This document shows, piece by piece, positions 1 through 5,505 of a stretch of DNA of 5,601 nucleotides. The position numbers and the translations under genes were made by a program. Source of the stretch: Gammaproteobacteria bacterium (GTDB taxonomy: Bacteria > Gemmatimonadota > Gemmatimonadetes > Longimicrobiales > Gaopeijiaceae); assembly GCA_024638345.1 (NCBI GenBank), contig JAHEKL010000098.1:3631-9231 (forward strand), written 5' to 3'. Each line of letters opens with the position of its first letter. Within the stretch, counting starts at the first letter, position 1. The notes beneath the pieces were generated by a model. It ran no database searches. It was not told where the DNA came from and worked only from the letters and a program-made list of their open reading frames with translations.

Positions 1-617
1 CGGCTCGCGGCATCCGCTCTCCGGGTGGGGAGCGGAAGCTTCCGGCCCATCTTCCGCGACGTGGAATCGATGAGGTCTTCGACCTGGCAGAACGACGCGC
101 GCGCCAAAACACCCCTGAAGGCACCCGTGCCCTCCTGATTCTGGAGCTTCTCTATGGCAGCGGGTTGCGGTTGTCCGAGCTCCACGGGATGAATCTGGAC
201 GACATCGACCGAAGCGGAGGCCAGGTCCGGGTGCGCGGGAAGGGCCGAAAGGAAAGGGTGGTTCCGTTGACCGAATCGGCGCTGGCGGCGCTGGTTCGCT
301 ATCTTCCTCGCCGGGCCGAGTCGGCTCAGTCCTCTTCGACGGGATCCGTGCTGCTGAACCGATCCGGTGGCCGGCTCTCACGCCGCTCCATTCAACGATG
401 CGTTCGAGGTCTCATTAGCGACGCCGGGGGTGACGAGGAGGTGTCGGTGCACTCGCTTCGGCATTCGTTCGCGACCCATCTGCTCGATGCGGGCGCCGAC
501 CTGATGGCGGTCAAGGAGCTCCTCGGTCATGCCTCCCTGTCCACGACTCAGATCTACACACACACTTCGAAGGAACGTCTGAGTCGGGTGTATCAATCCG
601 CCCATCCAAGGGCGTAG
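1..617 (+). CDS. xerC: XerC-type tyrosine recombinase, 5' end outside the window
   Basis: Site-specific recombinase of the phage-integrase (tyrosine recombinase) family; XerC works with XerD at dif to resolve chromosome dimers. The frame is open from the left edge (first full codon at 3) to the TAG at 615-617, giving about 204 residues. The family is usually near 300, so roughly 95-100 N-terminal residues (the core-binding domain) are missing. The TTG at 165 is not the start: in-frame sequence upstream reads as XerC, including ARGIRSP, KLPAHLP and LELLYGSGLRLSEL. All catalytic residues are visible: Arg of GLRLSEL (168-170), Lys of the GKGRKER hairpin (240-242), HSLR (His 450-452, Arg 459-461), His of LGHASLSTTQ (528-530) and Tyr of IYTH (555-557). 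The ending, with ERLSRVYQSAHPRA, is typical of XerC rather than XerD. hslV follows 44 bp downstream, as in Bacillus codV-clpQY. It appears intact apart from the window edge. Confidence 0.93.
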   Translation, partial: ARGIRSPGGERKLPAHLPRRGIDEVFDLAERRARQNTPEGTRALLILELLYGSGLRLSELHGMNLDDIDRSGGQVRVRGKGRKERVVPLTESALAALVRYLPRRAESAQSSSTGSVLLNRSGGRLSRRSIQRCVRGLISDAGGDEEVSVHSLRHSFATHLLDAGADLMAVKELLGHASLSTTQIYTHTSKERLSRVYQSAHPRA

Positions 618-633
618 CTTCCGGGCGGGAAGC
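617..633 (+). repeat. Short perfect inverted repeat right after the xerC stop
   Basis: GCTTCC (617-622) and GGAAGC (628-633) form a perfect 6-bp stem with a 5-nt loop, starting on the last base of the xerC stop codon. No T-run follows, so it is not a standard intrinsic terminator. It could be a weak attenuating or mRNA-protecting hairpin between xerC and hslV, or chance in GC-rich DNA. Confidence 0.4.
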
Positions 634-648
634 GTCGGATCGGTATCC

Positions 649-654
649 AAGGAG
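649..654 (+). promoter_or_regulatory. Ribosome binding site of hslV
   Basis: AAGGAG lies 7 nt before the ATG at 662. It is a strong Shine-Dalgarno match at good spacing and fixes the hslV start, which matters because it leaves eight residues ahead of the catalytic threonine. Confidence 0.85.
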
Positions 655-661
655 CGTAACG

Positions 662-1252
662 ATGACGGATCGGGTCGTAAGGGCGACCACGGTGCTCGCA
701 GTTCGACGCGGCGACCGCGTGGCCATGGGAGCGGATGGTCAAGTCACCATGGGTGATACCGTCGTCAAGGGTACGGCCACGAAGGTGCGGACACTCAAGG
801 GCGGCCGGATCTTGGCCGGATTCGCCGGAGGCGTGGCGGATGCCTTCACGCTGTTCGAGAAGCTGGAGGAGAAGCTCGAGCGTTTTCCCGGCAACCTGAC
901 TCGGGCGTGCGTGGAGCTCGCCAAGGACTGGCGCACCGATCGGTATCTTCGACGTCTGGACGCCCTGCTTCTCGTCGCGGACCACGCCCACCTCTTCATG
1001 GTCAGCGGAGACGGGAACGTGCTCGAGCCCGACGAAGAGGTGGCCGCCATCGGATCCGGAGGGTCGTACGCTCTCGCCGCCGCGAGGGCCCTACGGTCGC
1101 GGACCGAGCTGGCACCCAAAGAGATCGTGACGGATGCCCTGCAGATTGCCGCGGCGATCTGCATCTATACGAACAGCGAGATCAGGGTGCTCGAGTTGGA
1201 TGCCGCTCAAGTCGAAGAGTCCGCTGACGAGGACGGAGAGACGAAGCGGTGA
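662..1252 (+). CDS. hslV: ATP-dependent protease subunit HslV (ClpQ)
   Basis: Proteolytic core of the cytoplasmic HslUV (ClpYQ) protease, a proteasome-beta-like N-terminal threonine peptidase that forms two stacked hexameric rings and is activated by HslU. The 196 residues align with the family throughout: ATTVLAVRR at 8-16, GADGQVTMG at 23-31, GFAGGVADAFTLFE at 53-66, ELAKDWRTDR at 85-94, AIGSGG at 129-134 and ICIYTN at 166-171. By alignment with E. coli HslV the catalytic nucleophile is Thr9, with Asp25 and Lys41 at exactly the spacing of mature Asp17 and Lys33, and Ser132 in GSGG. Eight residues (MTDRVVRA) precede Thr9, so maturation needs more than Met removal, whereas in E. coli the Thr directly follows Met1. 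Bacillus-type ClpQ also has a short leader. The C-terminus carries an acidic tail of about 15 residues. The stop overlaps the hslU start by four bases, so the two subunits are probably translationally coupled. Confidence 0.98.
   Translation: MTDRVVRATTVLAVRRGDRVAMGADGQVTMGDTVVKGTATKVRTLKGGRILAGFAGGVADAFTLFEKLEEKLERFPGNLTRACVELAKDWRTDRYLRRLDALLLVADHAHLFMVSGDGNVLEPDEEVAAIGSGGSYALAAARALRSRTELAPKEIVTDALQIAAAICIYTNSEIRVLELDAAQVEESADEDGETKR
1235..1238 (+). promoter_or_regulatory. Probable ribosome binding site of hslU, inside hslV
   Basis: GGAG within the last hslV codons lies 10 nt before GTG 1249 and 16 nt before the in-frame ATG at 1255. The spacing favours GTG 1249, which overlaps the hslV stop as GTGA. 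The alternative ATG would remove only two residues. Confidence 0.55.
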
Positions 1253-2829
1253 CCATGAACGAAGCCGTGTCCGAATCCCGTGACGAACAGAGCCCCGATG
1301 GCGGGTGGATGGATGAGCTCACTCCTCGGCAAGTCGTCGCGGAGCTGGACAAGTACATCATCGGGCAGAAGAACGCGAAGAAGGCGGTCGCGATCGCGCT
1401 TCGAAACCGATGGCGAAGACAGCGTGTCCCCGACGAACTGCGCGACGAGATCCTTCCCAACAACCTCATTCTCATCGGGCCCACCGGCGTAGGAAAGACC
1501 GAGATCGCCCGACGCCTGGCGCGGCTGGCCGGGGCCCCGTTCGTCAAGGTCGAGGCGTCCAAGTTCACCGAGGTTGGCTACGTCGGGCGGGACGTGGAGT
1601 CGATGATCCGAGACCTGGTCGACACGGCGGTGAATCTGGTTCGTGCAGAGCGGGAGGAGGACGTCGAGGAGTTGGCCGAGGCCGCCGCGGAGGAGCGGCT
1701 CTTAGACCTGCTGATTCCGCCCCTCAAGCCGGAGAAGCCGGTACGTGAAAGGGTCCAAACCCCGGTGCCAGATGCCGGGGCCTCGGCTCCCACGGGCGAT
1801 CCCCAAACGGGCGGCCAGCCGCTGGGCTCGGTGTTCGTGGCCGGAAGCGCCGGTGTCCAGGTGAAGGGCGCTGGGGCCGGCACGGATGGCGCCGCGGGGC
1901 CAGCAGAGCCGTCTGATCCAGGCACGCCGTCTCTCGAGGATCGAAGGAAGCGGACGCGGGAGAAGCTGCGCACGCTTCTCGCCGACGGGAAGCTGGACGA
2001 CCGCATCGTGGAGTTGGAGGTGCAGCAAACCCCCAATCTGGACGGCATGATGATCCCCATGGGTGGGGAGGGTATGGACCACAACTTCACCGAGATGCTT
2101 CAGGAGATGCTTCCGAAGCGGACGAAGAGACGCTCCTTGAAGGTGTCCGAAGCTCGAAGGATTCTCATTCAGGAAGAGCTGGACCGTCTCGTGGACATGG
2201 ACGAGGTGGTCAGCGAGGCTTTGGATCGCACCGAGGAGACCGGAATCGTCTTTCTCGACGAGATCGACAAGGTGGCGGGAGAGCGAGGGGCGGCCGGGCC
2301 GGACGTGAGTCGAGAGGGCGTACAACGCGACCTACTGCCGGTGGTGGAGGGGTCGAACGTACAAACCAAGTACGGCTTCGTACGAACGGATCACATCCTC
2401 TTCATCGCGGCGGGTGCGTTTCACGTCTCGAAGCCCTCCGACCTCATCCCGGAGCTTCAGGGTCGCTTTCCGATTCGGGTCGAACTCAGGTCCCTCGACG
2501 AGGCGGACTTCATTCGTATTCTGACGGAGCCCCAGAACGCCCTCGTCCACCAGTACAGAGCTCTGGTCGAGGCCGACGGAGCGAAGATCGAGTTCTCCGA
2601 GGACGGCGTGCAGGAGATCGCACGGATCGCGTTCGAGCTCAACGAGCGTATGGAGAACATCGGCGCGCGGAGGCTGCAGACCGTGATGACCACACTCCTC
2701 GAACAGGTGCTCTTCGAGCTGCCCGACGGAGCGGCAGAGGTGGGTGTCGTGGTGGTCGATCGTGCGTTCGTGCTCGAGCAGCTCGCCGCCATCGTCGAGG
2801 ACGAGGACCTTCGAAAGTACATTCTCTGA
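1249..2829 (+). CDS. hslU: ATP-dependent protease ATPase subunit HslU (ClpY)
   Basis: AAA+ unfoldase that caps HslV, unfolds substrates with ATP and threads them into the peptidase chamber. Visible in order: N-domain start LTPRQVVAELDKYIIGQ at about 24-40, Walker A GPTGVGKT 77-84, pore loop GYVG 110-113, the I-domain from about 115 to 325, Walker B IVFLDEID 333-340, GPDVSREGVQRDLLP 350-364, the sensor-1 region FIAAGAF 385-391, GRFPIRVEL with the arginine-finger Arg406, sensor 2 GARRL 472-476, and C-terminal EDLRKYIL, the tail that inserts into HslV. Every key ATPase residue is present. The protein is 526 residues against about 440-470 usually. The excess is an N-terminal extension of about 20 residues and a low-complexity Ala/Gly/Pro/Ser segment at about 163-228 inside the I-domain. 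The GTG start overlaps hslV; ATG 1255 is a near-equivalent alternative. Confidence 0.98.
   Translation: MTMNEAVSESRDEQSPDGGWMDELTPRQVVAELDKYIIGQKNAKKAVAIALRNRWRRQRVPDELRDEILPNNLILIGPTGVGKTEIARRLARLAGAPFVKVEASKFTEVGYVGRDVESMIRDLVDTAVNLVRAEREEDVEELAEAAAEERLLDLLIPPLKPEKPVRERVQTPVPDAGASAPTGDPQTGGQPLGSVFVAGSAGVQVKGAGAGTDGAAGPAEPSDPGTPSLEDRRKRTREKLRTLLADGKLDDRIVELEVQQTPNLDGMMIPMGGEGMDHNFTEMLQEMLPKRTKRRSLKVSEARRILIQEELDRLVDMDEVVSEALDRTEETGIVFLDEIDKVAGERGAAGPDVSREGVQRDLLPVVEGSNVQTKYGFVRTDHILFIAAGAFHVSKPSDLIPELQGRFPIRVELRSLDEADFIRILTEPQNALVHQYRALVEADGAKIEFSEDGVQEIARIAFELNERMENIGARRLQTVMTTLLEQVLFELPDGAAEVGVVVVDRAFVLEQLAAIVEDEDLRKYIL
1735..1938 (+). other. Low-complexity insertion in the HslU I-domain
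   Basis: HslU residues about 163-229 are rich in Ala, Gly, Pro, Ser and Thr, with no recognisable motif. They sit between LLDLLIPP (151-158) and the conserved REKLRTLLADGKLDD (237-251). E. coli HslU spans the same interval with about 21 residues where this protein has about 78. The reading frame is intact and base composition does not obviously change, so it looks like a flexible in-frame expansion of a naturally variable loop rather than a frameshift. Boundaries are approximate. Confidence 0.7.
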
Positions 2830-2830
2830 C

Positions 2831-2847
2831 CTGATGGCGGTCATCAG
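2831..2847 (+). repeat. Short perfect inverted repeat right after the hslU stop
   Basis: CTGATG (2831-2836) and CATCAG (2842-2847) form a perfect 6-bp stem with a 5-nt loop, which a G-U pair could close to 3 nt. It begins one base after the hslU stop codon. A C-rich run follows rather than a T-run, so it is not a classical terminator. It may be an intercistronic hairpin that stabilises or attenuates the mRNA between hslU and argF. Confidence 0.45.
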
Positions 2848-2860
2848 ACACCCCCTCACG

Positions 2861-2865
2861 AGGAG
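2861..2865 (+). promoter_or_regulatory. Ribosome binding site of argF, supporting a TTG start
   Basis: AGGAG lies 9 nt before TTG 2875. No ATG or GTG occurs in this frame between the hslU stop (2827-2829, same frame) and the conserved HFLSLRD sequence, so this site and the TTG decide the argF start. Confidence 0.8.
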
Positions 2866-2874
2866 TCGGCCGGC

Positions 2875-3789
2875 TTGCAGAAACCCATTCGTCACTTCCT
2901 GAGTCTGAGGGACGTCTCTCGGCAGGAGCTCGAGGCTCTCCTGGAGGCCGCCCTGGAACTCAAGCGAGGGGAACCGGCGGGGTCGCTGGCAGGAAAGACC
3001 CTCGGGATGATCTTCCGCAAGCCCTCGACCCGTACCCGAGTCTCGTTCGAGACGGGGATGTTCCAGCTGGCCGGGCACGCCATCTTCTTACCTGCGGACG
3101 GGACGCACCTCGGCCGGGGCGAGCACGGGGAGAGCCTGGCGGACACGGCTCGGGTGCTCTCGCGCTACGTCGACGGACTCATGATCCGAACCTTCGCGCA
3201 GAGCGAGGTAGAGGAGTTGGCCCGGCATGCATCCGTGCCAGTCATCAACGGTTTGACCGACCTCCTCCATCCGTGTCAGCTCCTCGCCGACCTCCTAACC
3301 GTGAGGGAGGAGTTCGGTCCCGATCTGAGCGGTCTCTCCATCGCCTGGATCGGAGATGGTAACAACATGGCGAACTCTTGGATCAACGCCGCCGGAATGT
3401 TCGGCTTCGAGTTGAACCTGGCCGTGCCGAAAGGTTACGATCCCGATCCTGAGATCCTGGCCCGGGCGCAGTCCGAGAGTCGCGTGCGGTTGTCGAGGGA
3501 TCCCTCCGAGGCTGTTGCGGGTGCCCACGTCGTGTGCACCGACACCTGGGCTTCGATGGGGCAGGAGAAGGACTCGGCGGATCGGGCTCGTGCCTTCGGT
3601 GCGTACCAGGTGACCGAATCGCTGATGGAAGGTGCACGAGCGCAAGCGATCTTTCTGCATTGTCTTCCGGCTCACCGAGGCGCCGAGGTGACGACCGAGG
3701 TGATCGACGGCGCGAGCTCTCGGGTGTTCGACGAAGCCGAGAACCGTCTGCACGCCCAGAAGGCGCTGCTGCTGCAACTCATGGCCTGA
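2875..3789 (+). CDS. argF: Ornithine carbamoyltransferase
   Basis: Cytoplasmic enzyme that transfers the carbamoyl group of carbamoyl phosphate to ornithine, giving citrulline for arginine synthesis; usually a trimer. The 304 residues match the normal family length. Visible motifs: N-terminal HFLSLRDVSR 7-16, the carbamoyl-phosphate site FRKPSTRTR 47-55, HPCQ 132-135, GDGNNMANSW 160-169, the ornithine-binding DTWASMG 223-229, catalytic HCLPAHRG 262-269 and C-terminal ENRLHAQKALL 289-299. The STRTR, HPCQ, SMG and HCLP set indicates ornithine rather than aspartate carbamoyltransferase. An acetylornithine-type or catabolic (arcB) role cannot be fully excluded, but no arc genes are nearby and the SMG loop fits ornithine. 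The start is a TTG with AGGAG at good spacing. It lies 45 bp after hslU and 55 bp before gcvT, and no other arg gene is visible. Confidence 0.96.
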   Translation: MQKPIRHFLSLRDVSRQELEALLEAALELKRGEPAGSLAGKTLGMIFRKPSTRTRVSFETGMFQLAGHAIFLPADGTHLGRGEHGESLADTARVLSRYVDGLMIRTFAQSEVEELARHASVPVINGLTDLLHPCQLLADLLTVREEFGPDLSGLSIAWIGDGNNMANSWINAAGMFGFELNLAVPKGYDPDPEILARAQSESRVRLSRDPSEAVAGAHVVCTDTWASMGQEKDSADRARAFGAYQVTESLMEGARAQAIFLHCLPAHRGAEVTTEVIDGASSRVFDEAENRLHAQKALLLQLMA

Positions 3790-3844
3790 TCGCCGCCGCG
3801 CTTCTTCTTCCCGCGCGCTCTCCACTTCACGTCCAACGGACCGA
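3790..3844 (+). other. argF-gcvT spacer, pyrimidine-rich, no strong RBS or terminator
   Basis: This 55-bp gap is the longest in the window. It contains a CTTCTTCTTCCC tract (3801-3812) flanked by short GC-alternating runs that could pair only weakly (CGCG 3797-3800 with 3812-3815). No T-run follows and no -10/-35 pair is recognisable. Upstream of the gcvT ATG only a weak CGGA (3837-3840) resembles a Shine-Dalgarno, unlike the strong sites of hslV and argF. Confidence 0.5.
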
Positions 3845-4957
3845 ATGACCGAACGACTCCGCGAGACTCCACTGCACGCCGCGCACCTTCGGCTTGGCGG
3901 GAAGATGATCGCCTTCGCCGGGTTCCACCTTCCGGTGCACTACAGCCGTGGCATTCGGGTCGAGCATCAGGCGGTCAGGGGAACCGCCGGGCTCTTCGAC
4001 GTGAGCCACATGGGCGAGATCAGGGTTTCGGGGCCCGAAGCCCTGGATTTCGTGCAGCAAGTGACCGTGAACGACGCCGCCTCGCTCTCGCCGGGTAGGG
4101 CACAGTACTCACTTCTTTGCCGCGAGGACGGCGGGATGATAGACGACCTCCTCGTCTACCGGCTCGGGGACACGGACTTCCTCCTTGTCGTGAACGCCGC
4201 GAATCGCGAGAAGGACTACTCTTGGCTGCACGGACATCACAAGGCGTTCGACGTGTCGCTGGAGGACCACTCGGACGCCTATGCGCTGTTGGCCCTCCAG
4301 GGTCCGATGGCGGACCGTGTGCTCACTGGGTTGACGGGGTTGAACCTCGAGGAGATTCGGCCCTTCGCATTCGCGCCGGGGAAGGTCGCGGAGGCTGATG
4401 CGCTGCTGGCTAGAACGGGCTACACCGGAGAGGATGGGTTCGAGCTGTTCGTGCATCCCAATGACGCTCCGGCCGTTTGGAGCGCCATGCTCGAAGAGGG
4501 AACGCCGGTGGGGCTGGAGCCCGCAGGCTTGGGAGCCCGTGACCTGCTTCGCCTCGAGATGGGATACTCGCTCTACGGGTCCGACCTGGACGAGGAGCAC
4601 ACTCCGCTCGAGGCGGGGCTCGGCTGGGTGGTCAAGCTGGATAAGGGGGACTTCGTCGGCAGGGCCGCTCTCTCGAGCCAGCGAGAGTCGGGGGTTTCGC
4701 GCAGGCTGGCTGGAATACAGCTGTCGGAAAAGGGTTTTCCGCGACCGGGCTACCCGGTCACCTCGCGAGGCGAAGTGGTCGGCACCGTCACCTCGGGCAC
4801 GATGAGCCCCTCCCTCGGGACCGGCATCGCACTGGCCTATCTTCCGTCGGCACTCGCGGATCCTGGAACGGACATCGGGATCCGCGTGCGGGGGCGGGAT
4901 CTCGCCGGACGCGTCGTGAGACCGCCGTTCTATACCGAGGGCTCTAGAAGACGATGA
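3845..4957 (+). CDS. gcvT: Glycine cleavage system aminomethyltransferase (T protein)
   Basis: T protein of the glycine cleavage system: it moves the methylene group from the aminomethyl-lipoyl H protein to tetrahydrofolate, releasing ammonia and forming 5,10-methylene-THF. The 370 residues match the family. Visible: N-terminal TPLHAAHLRLGGKM 8-21, FDVSHMGE 51-58, EDGGMIDDLLVYRL 94-107 with the conserved Asp pair 100-101 (one being the catalytic/folate-contacting Asp), NAANREKDYSWL 117-128, LALQGP 149-154, ARTGYTGEDGFELF 189-202, GLGARDLLRLEMGY 228-241, then HTPLEAGLGWVVKLDK 252-267. The C-terminal barrel runs from about 285 with GYPVTSRGEVVGTVTSG. The match to true GcvT, with no dehydrogenase domain, argues against a sarcosine-dehydrogenase-like or YgfZ paralogue. 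The ATG is placed as in relatives but has a weak RBS. The stop overlaps the next gene (ATGA). gcvH and gcvP are absent here and must lie elsewhere if the system is complete. Confidence 0.97.
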   Translation: MTERLRETPLHAAHLRLGGKMIAFAGFHLPVHYSRGIRVEHQAVRGTAGLFDVSHMGEIRVSGPEALDFVQQVTVNDAASLSPGRAQYSLLCREDGGMIDDLLVYRLGDTDFLLVVNAANREKDYSWLHGHHKAFDVSLEDHSDAYALLALQGPMADRVLTGLTGLNLEEIRPFAFAPGKVAEADALLARTGYTGEDGFELFVHPNDAPAVWSAMLEEGTPVGLEPAGLGARDLLRLEMGYSLYGSDLDEEHTPLEAGLGWVVKLDKGDFVGRAALSSQRESGVSRRLAGIQLSEKGFPRPGYPVTSRGEVVGTVTSGTMSPSLGTGIALAYLPSALADPGTDIGIRVRGRDLAGRVVRPPFYTEGSRRR

Positions 4958-5505
4958 CCGCATCGAGCGAGGTCTCCATGCGTGTCGGGGTCCTGACCGT
5001 TAGCGATCGGCTCTCACGGGGCGAGGGGGAGGATCGCAGCGGTGACCTGATCGCGGAGTGGTCCTTGGCCCAGGGGTACGACGTGGCCGTTCGGGCCGTG
5101 GTGTCCGACGGTACCGCGAGCGTGGTTCCGGTGTTGCTCGAGTGGGCGGACTCCGGTGAGGTCGATCTCGTGGTCACGACCGGCGGCACGGGGTTCACGG
5201 CCCGCGACTGCACACCGGAGTCTACTCGAGCCGTAATGGAGAAGCCGGCCGAGGGCATGGCGGAGATGATTCGGCGAAGGGGCGAGAGCTCCACACCGTT
5301 TTCCGTCCTCTCCCGAGGCGAGGTGGCGCTACGCGGAGCGTGTCTCATCGTGAATCTTCCGGGAAGCCCCGGAGGAGTCCGAGACGGGCTCGCGGCATTG
5401 ACTCCGTTTCTCACCCATGGCACTTCGCTCCTGCGTGGACGCAAGGACGCCCATCCACCGCAAGCCGGGGAGCTGGGCGAATCCAGCGAGGAGCCGGACG
5501 CATGA
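4954..5505 (+). CDS. mog: MogA-type molybdopterin adenylyltransferase (MogA/MoaB family)
   Basis: Molybdenum-cofactor biosynthesis protein of the MoCF (MogA/MoaB) fold. MogA proteins adenylylate molybdopterin before molybdate insertion. Visible in the 183 residues: N-terminal strand RVGVLTVSDRLSRGE 10-24, an acidic loop VVSDG 49-53 (Asp52, equivalent to E. coli MogA Asp49), the signature TTGGTGFTARDCTPE 75-89 (Asp85, equivalent to Asp82), and LIVNLPGSPGGVRDGL 131-146. RDxTPE and NLPGSP are closer to MogA than to E. coli MoaB. The last 20 or so residues are a polar, Glu-rich tail. Two starts are possible: ATG 4954, overlapping the gcvT stop, and ATG 4978 (Met9), where family similarity begins and which has GAGG at better spacing. 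No other molybdenum-cofactor gene is nearby, so the biological partner is not shown by context. Confidence 0.87.
   Translation: MTASSEVSMRVGVLTVSDRLSRGEGEDRSGDLIAEWSLAQGYDVAVRAVVSDGTASVVPVLLEWADSGEVDLVVTTGGTGFTARDCTPESTRAVMEKPAEGMAEMIRRRGESSTPFSVLSRGEVALRGACLIVNLPGSPGGVRDGLAALTPFLTHGTSLLRGRKDAHPPQAGELGESSEEPDA
4969..4972 (+). promoter_or_regulatory. Possible ribosome binding site for an internal mog start
   Basis: GAGG lies 5 nt before ATG 4978. The ATG at 4954 has only GAGG at 4937-4940, 13 nt away. This site, together with family similarity starting right at Met9, makes 4978 a realistic true start; it would shorten the protein to 175 residues and leave a 20-bp gap after gcvT. Confidence 0.45.
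5489..5493 (+). promoter_or_regulatory. Ribosome binding site of the last, truncated gene
   Basis: AGGAG inside the 3' end of mog lies 8 nt before ATG 5502. This strong match is the main reason to accept the short open frame at the right edge as a real gene start. Confidence 0.75.

Noticed and set aside
34..43. Perfect 10-bp palindrome GGAAGCTTCC as a possible operator or recombination site
   Set aside because: It lies inside the xerC coding frame, encodes ordinary XerC residues, has no second copy or spacer like a dif site, and is short enough to be chance.
555..565. CACACAC-type simple repeat at the end of xerC
   Set aside because: It is a short run encoding the conserved YTHT around the catalytic Tyr; ordinary coding sequence.
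165..617. A short recombinase starting at TTG 165
   Set aside because: The frame is open upstream to the window edge and those residues match XerC, so the TTG is an internal Leu codon in GLRLSEL.
1740..1940. Frameshift or inserted element in hslU
   Set aside because: The frame is intact on both sides, no terminal repeats or target duplication are visible and composition is unchanged; an in-frame low-complexity loop explains it.
1702..2325. A 207-codon - strand frame opposite the HslU I-domain
   Set aside because: Considered because the sense strand is low complexity here, but the sense frame is continuous between conserved HslU motifs, so the antisense frame is a shadow.
2332..3078. A 248-codon open frame on the - strand across the hslU-argF junction
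   Set aside because: It overlaps conserved parts of hslU (Walker B onwards) and the argF N-terminus, and its translation is not domain-like; a shadow frame.
3790..3844. Intrinsic terminator or promoter between argF and gcvT
   Set aside because: The potential stem is only about 4 bp with a 12-nt loop, there is no T-run, and no AT-rich -10 box is visible.
4109..4963. A 284-codon open frame on the - strand opposite gcvT
   Set aside because: It lies wholly over a well-conserved gcvT, shows no recognisable family sequence, and long antisense frames are expected in GC-rich codon-biased DNA.
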